Positions 57,535 through 64,000 of a DNA stretch of 64,000 nucleotides are shown in pieces. Source of the DNA: Bog-532 sp963830385 (GTDB lineage: Bacteria; Actinomycetota; Actinomycetes; Streptosporangiales; Streptosporangiaceae); the NCBI GenBank assembly GCA_963830385.1, contig CAWHMD010000003.1, positions 1-64,000 of the forward strand, written 5' to 3'. The translations under genes and the position numbers were made by a program. How positions within the stretch are numbered: position 1 is the first letter of the stretch; every line of letters starts with the position of its first letter. The notes under the pieces were generated by a model. That model saw only the letters and a list, made by a program, of their open reading frames with translations, did not search any database and had not been told where the DNA came from.

Positions 57535-58590
57535 TTAGTTCCGGTTGAAGTCCCGGTTGAAAGCACCGACCAGATCGAGGAATTGGCCCAGCGTGCCCAG
57601 CCGCTCCGGCAGCTCGCCGCGCAGCTTGACCGATAGCGTACGCACGCCGGCGTCCCGGTACCAGCGCAGCCGGTCGCCGATCATCGCCGGGGTGCCCAGC
57701 AGGTTGGTCTGGGCGCCGAGGGCGCGGGGGACCAGCCGGGCGGCCTCGTCCCGGCGGCCGTCCTGCCACAGCCGCTGCACCGCCCGCACCTCGTCGCCGA
57801 ACCCCTGCCGGGCGAACGCCCCGTTGTAGAAGTTCGCCGACGCCGAGCCCATCGCGCCGATCGTGAACGCGTAACCGGCCGCGTGCCGGATCTCCGCCTC
57901 GGTCACGTCGTCGGTGAACTCGACCGCCACCGGGACCTGCAGGTCCAGGTCGGCCAGGGTGCGACCGGCCCGGCGGGCGCCGTACCGCAGATCATCGGTG
58001 AACGCCGCCGCGGTTTCGGGGATGAACGCGTTGCCGAGCCAGCCGTCGGCCAGCTCGCCGCACAGCCGCAGGTTGGCGGGGCCGATCGCGGCCACGTAGA
58101 TCGGCACCGGCACCGGGGGAGCGGCCGCCCGCAGCGCCCGGCCCTGGCTGTCCGGCAGCGGCAGCTGGTAGACCTGCCCCTGGTATTCCAGCCGGTCACC
58201 GCGGCTGATCATCCGGACGATCTCGATCGTCTCGCGGGTGGTCTGGATCGGCCGCTGGAACCGTACGCCGTGCCAGCCCTCCATCACCTGCGGGCCGCTG
58301 ACGCCGATCCCGAGCCGGAACCGGCCGCCGGACAGCTGCTGGAGCGACATCGCCGACATGGCCAGTACGGCGGGGGAGCGGGAGCCGAGCTGCACGATCG
58401 AGGTACCCAGGGCGATCCGCGACGTCCGCGCGGCCAGGTAGCCGACCTGGGTCAGCGCGTCATGACCCCAGAACTCCGGTACCCAGGCCGCGGACGCCCC
58501 GAGCCGTTCCGCTTCTCGCACGAACTCGACCCCGTCCGCCGACGACGCCGAGCCCTCCACCGCGACCCGCAGCCCCTGCCCCTCAGCCAC
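57535..58590 (-). CDS. LLM class F420-dependent oxidoreductase
   Basis: 351 residues, GTG start overlapping the previous gene by 8 nt. Barrel motifs: EAERLGASAAWVPEFWGHDALTQVGYLAARTSRIALGTSIVQL at the N-terminus, GRFRLGIGVSGPQVMEGWHG, and YVAAIGPANLRLCGELADGWLGNAF for cofactor binding. Typical length for F420-dependent glucose-6-phosphate-dehydrogenase-like or methylene-H4MPT-reductase-like enzymes. Substrate unknown. The SRPBCC protein upstream may bind the same ligand. Confidence 0.9.
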   Translation of the reverse strand: MAEGQGLRVAVEGSASSADGVEFVREAERLGASAAWVPEFWGHDALTQVGYLAARTSRIALGTSIVQLGSRSPAVLAMSAMSLQQLSGGRFRLGIGVSGPQVMEGWHGVRFQRPIQTTRETIEIVRMISRGDRLEYQGQVYQLPLPDSQGRALRAAAPPVPVPIYVAAIGPANLRLCGELADGWLGNAFIPETAAAFTDDLRYGARRAGRTLADLDLQVPVAVEFTDDVTEAEIRHAAGYAFTIGAMGSASANFYNGAFARQGFGDEVRAVQRLWQDGRRDEAARLVPRALGAQTNLLGTPAMIGDRLRWYRDAGVRTLSVKLRGELPERLGTLGQFLDLVGAFNRDFNRN

Positions 58591-59092
58591 CGGCGTGAGC
58601 CCGTTCGGCCAGCTCCTTGATGCCGGCCAGGCAGCGCTGCATGTTGGCCTCGTGCTCGGCCAGGCGGCGGGCCACGATCCGCTCTTCCTTGTCCGGCATC
58701 GCCTCGATCGCCGGCGTCAGGCCGGACGGCCCCGGGCCGAGCACGGCCCACTGCCGGACCAGCGTCCCGCCGCCGTCCGGTTCCAGCTCGAACCCCCACC
58801 GGGCGGCCGGGTGGTCAAGGTCCTCCACCACCCAGCTGAACGCCCGCGGCTCGTCGAACGCGACCACCGTGCAGGTGGTCTGCCAGGCGCCGGCGGCCGG
58901 GTGCTGGCTGTGCCCGGTGAACCGCGCCCCGGCACACGGGCCGGCCGTCCCTTCGGCCCACTCGGCGCTGGTCAGCTCGGTGGAGAACCGGGCCGGCAGC
59001 GTGATGTCACTGACCAGCGGCCACACCACGTCCGGGGGCGCGTCGACGTGAACTTCCGCTCGCGCCGTCGGGCTGTCCGCGTATCTGACCAC
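58583..59092 (-). CDS. SRPBCC family protein
   Basis: 169 residues, GTG start. EVHVDAPPDVVWPLVSDITLPARFSTEL is the typical opening of the polyketide-cyclase/START-like fold, with RFTGHSQHPAAGAWQTTCTVVAFDEPRAFSWVVED in the middle. It binds a hydrophobic ligand in a cavity. It lies between a hypothetical gene (3-bp gap) and the LLM enzyme (8-nt overlap), one operon. Confidence 0.88.
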   Translation of the reverse strand: MVRYADSPTARAEVHVDAPPDVVWPLVSDITLPARFSTELTSAEWAEGTAGPCAGARFTGHSQHPAAGAWQTTCTVVAFDEPRAFSWVVEDLDHPAARWGFELEPDGGGTLVRQWAVLGPGPSGLTPAIEAMPDKEERIVARRLAEHEANMQRCLAGIKELAERAHAGG

Positions 59093-59095
59093 GTC

Positions 59096-59569
59096 TCATT
59101 GTCTCCCGGGGCGGCCCGGCCCGGCATGACCGCCCCGCGCGGCCGGGCCCAGGCCGGTCAGCGGTATCGGTGCGCAGGCCAGGACGACCTGGCGTCCGTG
59201 CCGGCCGCCGTACCAGAGGCGCAGTTCGCCCTGGTGGATCTGAGCCTGCGGTGTGGGCTGCGCGGTGCGGCCCGGCCACGGATCGTGGGTGGCCTCGCTG
59301 ATGTAGTCCTGCAATTCGTCCAGCACCTGCACGCACACCCCTGCCAGCCGGTCGGCGACGGTGCCCGCGCGGATCTCGAAGTTGCTCCGCACGTGGCTGC
59401 TGGCCCGGCCGACCTCGTAGTTCCCGGACTGGCCGGGGAACCGTCCTGGCTCGGCCGAGAACCGCAGCATCCCGCCGTCGGCCTCAACCCGGATCCCGTC
59501 CGGCGCGACCGCGGCCAGCCGGTCCGCGAGCAGGGCGGTGAGACGATCGACGTCCACCAGCACCTTCAC
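59096..59569 (-). CDS. Hypothetical protein (157 aa)
   Basis: 157 residues from a GTG at 59569, chosen because the residues before it are low complexity. The fold looks alpha/beta: KVLVDVDRLTALLADRLAAV, VEADGGMLRFSAEP, then helix DRLAGVCVQVLDELQDYISEATHDPWPG and LRLWYGGRHGRQVVLACAPIPL. Family not recognised; no signal peptide. In line with the genes above and below it on the same strand. Confidence 0.7.
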   Translation of the reverse strand: MKVLVDVDRLTALLADRLAAVAPDGIRVEADGGMLRFSAEPGRFPGQSGNYEVGRASSHVRSNFEIRAGTVADRLAGVCVQVLDELQDYISEATHDPWPGRTAQPTPQAQIHQGELRLWYGGRHGRQVVLACAPIPLTGLGPAARGGHAGPGRPGRQ

Positions 59570-59600
59570 GGACCAGCTGCCCGACCCAGATCCGGCCGCG

Positions 59601-61448
59601 TTACCGCGACGGATGGACGACCAGGGCGCTCCCGCCGCCCAGCCGGACCGGCTCGGCGATCGGCTCGAGCTTCCCGCCGCCGAGGACCTGCAGGGCGGTC
59701 GCGTCACCGGGGTAGTAGTCCAGCGGCAGGATCGCGCCGCCCGTCTCGGTGAACTTCTCGCCGTACTGGCTGGTCAGCTGCTTGGCCACCGCGCTGTTGT
59801 AGAACAGCGGCTCGGCGCTGGAGGTGGGCGAGTTGGTGTTGCTGACCCGCGGCGCGGCCAGTGCGTCCGGCAGCGACATGCCAAAGTCCACGTGGTTGAT
59901 CAGCGTCTGCAGGATCGTGGTGATGATCGTCGATCCGCCGGCCGCGCCGATGCTGAACACCGGCTGGCCGTGCTGCAGCGCGATGACCGGGCCCATGCTG
60001 GACCGCGGCTGCTTGCCGCCCGCGGGCAGGTTCGGGTCGTAGGCCCCGGCCGTGGGCGGCGCGAAGTCGAAGTCGGTCATCTCGTCGTTGAGCAGGAAGC
60101 CGTAGCCCGGCACGGTCTGGCCGCTGCCGCCGAAGAAGTTGATCGTGTTGGTGTAGGCGACGATGTCGCCCCACTTGTCAGCGGTCACGATGTTGTTGGT
60201 GTGCAGGCCCTCGCTGGTGGCCGTGGCCGACGTCGACGGGCTGGAGCAGCCCTGGTACGGCGGGGTCGGGTTGCCCGGCGCGACCGGTGAGGTCAGCGCG
60301 GTCGAGCCGATCAGGCATTGCCGGGTGGCCGCGAACCCCGGGCTCAGCAGCTGCTGGGTGGGGACGCTGACATACCGGGGGTCGCCGACGTAGGCGTTGC
60401 GGTCGGCGTAGGACAGCCGCGAGGCCTCCAGGTAGTGGAACAGCGCGGTGGCCCGGGACTCCGAGGACAGGTTGTAGTGGCTGAGGATGTTCAGCGCCTC
60501 GCCGACCGTGGTGCCACTGCTGGACGGCGGCGCCATGCTGTAGATGTCCAGGCCGCGGTAGCTGACGTGCGTCGGCGCCTGCACCCGGGCCTGGTAGCTA
60601 CGCAGGTCGTTCATCGTCATGATGCCCGGCACCTGGACCGTGGTCTGGCCGGGAGTGGTCACCGGGTGGTCGTCGGCCTGCACGATCGCCTGGCCGAGCG
60701 GCCCGTTGTACAGGTAGGACGGCCCGTACTTGGCCAGCAGCTGATAGGTCTTGGCCAGGTCAGGGTTCTTGAGCAGGGTGCCGACCGGCAGCGGCTGGCC
60801 CGCGCTGGTCAGCAGCCAGTGGCTGGCCGGGTAGGCCTGCAGCTCGGGCAGCTCAGACTGAGTGAGCTGCTGGAAGTCGGCGTCCGTGCGGAAGCCGCTG
60901 CGCGCCAGGCCGATGGCGGGCTGCAGATCCTTGCCCAGGCTCAGCCGGCCGTACTTTTTCAGTGCGGTCGACCAGGTCGCCACCATCGACGGCACCCCGG
61001 TCGCCAGCGGCTGGTCCGAGGCGTAGTCGTAGTCGTACGGCTTGCCGGTTGCGGGGTCGATGAACATCGTGGTCGTGCACGCCTGCGGGCAGTTCTCGCG
61101 CCCGTCGATGGTGACCACCTCGTGCTGCTTGGCCAGGTAGATCACCATGAAGCCGCCCCCGCCGGGCCCGGCCACGAACGGGATCGTGACCCCCAGCGCG
61201 CTGGCCGTGGCCACCGCCGCGTCGACCGCGTTACCGCCGTCCTTGAGCGCGTCGATGCCGGCCTGGCTGGCGCCCAGGTCCATCGACGCCACCCCGCCGC
61301 CGGTCCCCACCGCCACCGGCTGTTTGGTGCCTCCGCCGCCTCCGCCCGGTGCCTGACCCGCCGCGCTGAACTGCGCTGGCACAGCCACCAGCAATGCGGA
61401 CAAAGTGGACAGAGAACCGATCACACCCCAACGGCGACGCAGACGCAT
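59601..61448 (-). CDS. ggt: Secreted gamma-glutamyltransferase
   Basis: 615 residues from the ATG at 61448, which gives an Arg-rich head and signal peptide (about 1-30). The large subunit begins VAVGTGGGVASMDLGASQAGIDAL, and GGGGFMVIYLAKQ, DGRENCPQ are family motifs. Autocleavage is expected at GLHTNNIVTADKWGDIVAYTNTINFFGGSG; the Thr of HT becomes the nucleophile of the small subunit. GGSTIITTILQTLINHVDFGMSLPDALAAPRV is the conserved C-terminal part. It hydrolyses or transfers gamma-glutamyl groups outside the cell. Long, with a Gly-rich linker after the signal peptide. Confidence 0.92.
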   Translation of the reverse strand: MRLRRRWGVIGSLSTLSALLVAVPAQFSAAGQAPGGGGGGTKQPVAVGTGGGVASMDLGASQAGIDALKDGGNAVDAAVATASALGVTIPFVAGPGGGGFMVIYLAKQHEVVTIDGRENCPQACTTTMFIDPATGKPYDYDYASDQPLATGVPSMVATWSTALKKYGRLSLGKDLQPAIGLARSGFRTDADFQQLTQSELPELQAYPASHWLLTSAGQPLPVGTLLKNPDLAKTYQLLAKYGPSYLYNGPLGQAIVQADDHPVTTPGQTTVQVPGIMTMNDLRSYQARVQAPTHVSYRGLDIYSMAPPSSSGTTVGEALNILSHYNLSSESRATALFHYLEASRLSYADRNAYVGDPRYVSVPTQQLLSPGFAATRQCLIGSTALTSPVAPGNPTPPYQGCSSPSTSATATSEGLHTNNIVTADKWGDIVAYTNTINFFGGSGQTVPGYGFLLNDEMTDFDFAPPTAGAYDPNLPAGGKQPRSSMGPVIALQHGQPVFSIGAAGGSTIITTILQTLINHVDFGMSLPDALAAPRVSNTNSPTSSAEPLFYNSAVAKQLTSQYGEKFTETGGAILPLDYYPGDATALQVLGGGKLEPIAEPVRLGGGSALVVHPSR

Positions 61449-61551
61449 ACGAACCCTCTTTGTTCGAAAATGTCGCGTCCATACTGTCCCCGTCGGCAGC
61501 AAGAGATCAAGTTGGCTAGGCCAGGACCGCGTCGTCGTAGCCGCCGCCCGG

Positions 61552-62529
61552 TCAGCCCGCCGACTCCCGCAGCGCCGCGATCAGGTCCGGCGCGGCCTGG
61601 AAGAAGCGGTCCTGCTCGGGCTCGGTGCCGCCGATCTGGACCAGCGCGAGGTCGGTGAAGCCCGCCTGCCAGAACGCGGACGCCGCCTGGACCACCGCTT
61701 CGACCGAGTCGCCGCACGGGATCGACCCGGCCACGTCCTCCGGCCGGACGAACTGGGTGGCCGCGTCGAAGCCGCTGGTGCCGGGCAGTTCGGCGTTGAC
61801 CTTCCAGCCACCGCCGAACCAGCGGAACTGCTCATGGGCCCGCTTCACGCACTCGTCCTGGTCGGGCCCCCAGCAGATCGGCAGCTGGCCCACCTTGCGC
61901 GCCGGCGGCCGCCCGGACGCCTCGTCCCACCACCGGCCGAGCGAGCCTTCGGGCTCCACCGCGATCATCACATCGGCCAGCGGCGCGAACAGCTCGCAGG
62001 ACTGGCGGCCGGACACCGCGACGCCGATCGGTACCGGCTGCGCGGGCAGGTCCCACAGCTTGGCCGAGTCGACCGCGAAGTACTCGCCCTCGACGTTGAC
62101 GTAGCCGCCGCCGAACAGCTCCCGTATGATCGTCACCGCCTCGGACAGCATCTCCTGCCGCTGGTTGGCGCTGGGCCAGCCCGCCCCGACGATGTGCTCG
62201 TTGAGCGCCTCACCCGCACCCAGCCCGAGGGTGAACCGGCCCTCACTGAGCAGCCCGAGCGTGGCCGCCTGCTGCGCCACCACGGCCGGCTGGTAACGCA
62301 TGGTCGGGCAGGTGACGTAGGTCATCAGCTCGGCCCGGGCGGTCGCCTGGGCGACCGCGCCCAGCGTGACCCAGGCGTTCGGGGCGTGGCCCTGCTCGTC
62401 GACCCAGGGGAAGTAATGGTCGCTGGAGACCAGCAGCTCGAACCCGGTCTCCTCGGCCCGCACGGCGTAACGCACCAGGTCAGCCGGGCCCGCCTGCTCG
62501 GTCATCAATGTGTAGCCCACAGTGGCCAT
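61552..62529 (-). CDS. LLM class F420-dependent oxidoreductase (G6PDH-like)
   Basis: 325 residues from the ATG at 62529. MATVGYTLMTEQAGPADLVRYAVRAEETGFELLVSSDHYFPWVDEQGHAP is the typical start of the F420-dependent glucose-6-phosphate-dehydrogenase-like group; GRFTLGLGAGEALNEHIVG and VPIGVAVSGRQSCELFAPLADVMIAVEP follow. It uses F420 to oxidise a small molecule. Divergent from the membrane protein at 62646; the gamma-glutamyltransferase follows 103 bp downstream on the same strand. Confidence 0.9.
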   Translation of the reverse strand: MATVGYTLMTEQAGPADLVRYAVRAEETGFELLVSSDHYFPWVDEQGHAPNAWVTLGAVAQATARAELMTYVTCPTMRYQPAVVAQQAATLGLLSEGRFTLGLGAGEALNEHIVGAGWPSANQRQEMLSEAVTIIRELFGGGYVNVEGEYFAVDSAKLWDLPAQPVPIGVAVSGRQSCELFAPLADVMIAVEPEGSLGRWWDEASGRPPARKVGQLPICWGPDQDECVKRAHEQFRWFGGGWKVNAELPGTSGFDAATQFVRPEDVAGSIPCGDSVEAVVQAASAFWQAGFTDLALVQIGGTEPEQDRFFQAAPDLIAALRESAG

Positions 62530-62603
62530 GAAAGTTGCCCGCCCTCGTCGTAGATCGTGTGACCCCGTCCCACTGACCCGGAGAATCCCCGCTAAACCGG
62601 AGA

Positions 62604-62634
62604 TCTCACGGCTCTGGGAGCAGGGCGCGTGAGA
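62604..62634 (+). promoter_or_regulatory. Compound hairpin overlapping the ribosome site of the membrane protein gene
   Basis: TCTCACG (62604-62610) pairs with CGTGAGA (62628-62634), enclosing GCTC-TGG-GAGC (62611-62621). The right arm runs into GAGAAGG, the likely ribosome site of the GTG at 62646. It may limit translation or be a regulator site. The remainder of the 116-bp divergent gap shows nothing else. Confidence 0.5.
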
Positions 62635-62645
62635 AGGTATCGGGC

Positions 62646-63986
62646 GTGGATGGCGGCATGACTGGCGCTCCCCGAATCCGGCCCGTGCGCCGTTCTGTCG
62701 TGCGGCGCCGAATCGCGACCGCCGGGGCAGCTCTCGTCCTTGCCGTTGCGGGCGTGCTGTACACCCGCATCGGCGTGGCCGGGATGTTCGAGGCATTAAC
62801 GTTTTCCGGCCGGATCATCGGGGCGGTCATATTCGCCTGCGCGCTGGTTATATTCGGCGGATCGGTCAGCGTCGCGCTGTTGTTCGTGCTGGCGCTCTCC
62901 GGACGGCCTGTTTCCGTCACCGTGACCAGCGTTGCCGGTGGTGCGGTCATCGCCGGTGCGACGACGTTGACCGTACTCAGCCTGGTGCTTTTCCTCATCC
63001 AGGCCGCTGCGCTCAATTTCTCGGCCTGGCTCGCGGTCTGGGGCGTTCTGGCCTGCGCGGCGGCGCTGATCCTCTCCTCCGCGATCAGGGCGCGGCTGCC
63101 GGTTCCCAGCGTCAAGGGGCTGGCGGGCGGCCTGTCGATCGGTCTGCTGTTGTCATTGGGCAGCTTCGTATACAGCGACTTCTATCTGCCCTCAGCAGTT
63201 GCGCCGCTGCTGACCGTTTCCGTCTCGATCGGCAAAGCGTCGGTGGACACCACGGCCGCGACCGCGACGGTCCCGATTTCGATCACCATCCGCAATGAGC
63301 AGCCGGTCGGGGTGTTTGTCCTGGCGTCTTATCTCGACGTGGCGGGCCGCACCTTCCTCGGCGTCTCCTCGGCCTCACCAGCGGCCGAGAATCAAGCGGC
63401 CGCGCAGAATGAGCCGTACCGGTCGCTCGGGGACAACTATTCCTACGATCTCATCGAGGAAAGCCCGCTCAACGGGGGCGGGGGCTACTTCCTCAACCCC
63501 AATGAATCGTTCACCGCCAGCGACGCGGCCACCATTTCCGCACCGACGCCGTTCGACGCCATCCAGGTCTCCTACCGGATGATCATCATGCGGGACGACC
63601 GCTTCGAGGTCAGCACCAGCTATTCCCGGCAATTCCTGGCCGGCGCGCAGGCCGTTCGGGCGATGCCGCCCTGGGCGGGTCAGGCCTCCCCAACCGGACC
63701 GGGGGTCATCGGCTGGACCGGCGCCGTCTACGCGGACAGCTACCTGTACAACCTGATCGATCCCCCGGAAGACGCCTACGTGTGGTACCAGCTGCCGCCG
63801 CCGTCCTCAGCCGATCCTTATTTTCCCGATCTGACCGCGACGATCTGCCCTCCGGGAGAGCGGACGGCCTTGCCGACCGCGCAGCAGGTCCTGGCGCGGC
63901 AGAATCTGTATGGCCTGCAGCGGGAGGGCGGCGGTGAGCCCACCACGGTGCTGCCCTCGGCCCTCGGCATCCCGCAAACGGGCTAG
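62646..63986 (+). CDS. Membrane protein with extracytoplasmic beta domain, function unknown
   Basis: 446 residues from a GTG at 62646 with AGAAGG 8 nt upstream. Five hydrophobic helices are visible (about 23-42, 56-82, 90-115, 122-145, 155-178), followed by a domain of about 260 residues with beta-strand patterns (LTVSVSIGKASVDTTAATATVPISITIRNEQPVGVFVLASYLDV), probably outside the cell. Two Cys in the whole C-terminal part; no enzymatic motif recognised. AT content is higher than in most neighbours, which could indicate recent acquisition. Confidence 0.78.
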   Translation: MDGGMTGAPRIRPVRRSVVRRRIATAGAALVLAVAGVLYTRIGVAGMFEALTFSGRIIGAVIFACALVIFGGSVSVALLFVLALSGRPVSVTVTSVAGGAVIAGATTLTVLSLVLFLIQAAALNFSAWLAVWGVLACAAALILSSAIRARLPVPSVKGLAGGLSIGLLLSLGSFVYSDFYLPSAVAPLLTVSVSIGKASVDTTAATATVPISITIRNEQPVGVFVLASYLDVAGRTFLGVSSASPAAENQAAAQNEPYRSLGDNYSYDLIEESPLNGGGGYFLNPNESFTASDAATISAPTPFDAIQVSYRMIIMRDDRFEVSTSYSRQFLAGAQAVRAMPPWAGQASPTGPGVIGWTGAVYADSYLYNLIDPPEDAYVWYQLPPPSSADPYFPDLTATICPPGERTALPTAQQVLARQNLYGLQREGGGEPTTVLPSALGIPQTG

Positions 63987-64000
63987 CTCGAGCCGAGACG

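Overview
The window is high-GC DNA from an actinomycete-type bacterium (Actinomycetota). The evidence is pervasive G/C third positions, frequent GTG and one TTG start, many 4-nt overlapping gene junctions, F420-type LLM flavoenzymes, DUF222/HNH (13E12-type) proteins with mycobacterial-style LexA boxes, a class F-like sortase with its own small substrate, and many TetR/ArsR regulators next to oxidoreductases. No rRNA, tRNA, CRISPR array, integrase or replication origin was seen. Species cannot be named from the sequence.

Layout. 1-7.2 kb: a DUF899 protein cut by the window edge, a short-chain dehydrogenase (SDR), a three-gene molybdate/tungstate-type ABC importer behind a perfect palindrome, a glutamine amidotransferase, an SDR and a MetE-core protein. 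7.2-9.6 kb: a large membrane-embedded patatin-like phospholipase with a structured leader. 9.6-10.5 kb: an ArsR-SRPBCC pair with two near-identical operators over a near-consensus promoter. 10.5-21.2 kb: a long minus-strand catabolic operon (two enoyl-CoA hydratases, acyl-CoA ligase, Rieske dioxygenase alpha and beta, a 74-aa protein, thiolase, a ketosynthase-DUF35 fusion without its Cys, an SCP-x-type thiolase, an FAD oxidoreductase), probably for a CoA-activated cyclic or aromatic acid. 22.5-24.2 and 50.4-52.1 kb: two DUF222/HNH paralogues in opposite orientation, each behind the same LexA-like box. 24.3-33.2 kb: Nudix, aldo/keto reductase, a TetR with an epoxide hydrolase/MPI fusion, DUF302, a TetR with two acyl-CoA dehydrogenases, an Ada-like CxxC protein and an ArsR-type regulator. 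33.3-38.6 kb: a lipoprotein and the CHAT locus. 38.7-47.3 kb: LLM enzyme, two-component system, two transporters, membrane protein, uvrA. 47.4-52.1 kb: sortase and substrate, DUF1989, P1 peptidase. 52.4-56.4 kb: TetR-methyltransferase pair, an intact IS701-family element and an SDR. 56.5-64 kb: TetR, LLM enzymes, SRPBCC, gamma-glutamyltransferase and a membrane protein.

The most interesting unit is at 34.5-38.6 kb. A TPR-CHAT caspase-like protease (His756/Cys796) is transcribed away from a 47-residue peptide made almost entirely of an 8-residue PDPHTDA-type repeat, an ECF-like sigma factor and a companion protein. The leader of the repeat peptide shares a block of about 42 nt, with identical internal spacing, with the leader of the patatin-like phospholipase 30 kb away. 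Both leaders can fold so that a conserved CCCCTCC sits opposite or near the Shine-Dalgarno sequence. This suggests a dispersed regulon joining a protease, its candidate peptide partner, a dedicated sigma factor and a lipase effector, as in known bacterial conflict and signalling systems.

A second theme is local control. Clear operators can be read for one ArsR and three TetR genes, and an AATGGnnATTAA box recurs in front of the acyl-CoA ligase operon, the acyl-CoA dehydrogenase operon and the sortase.
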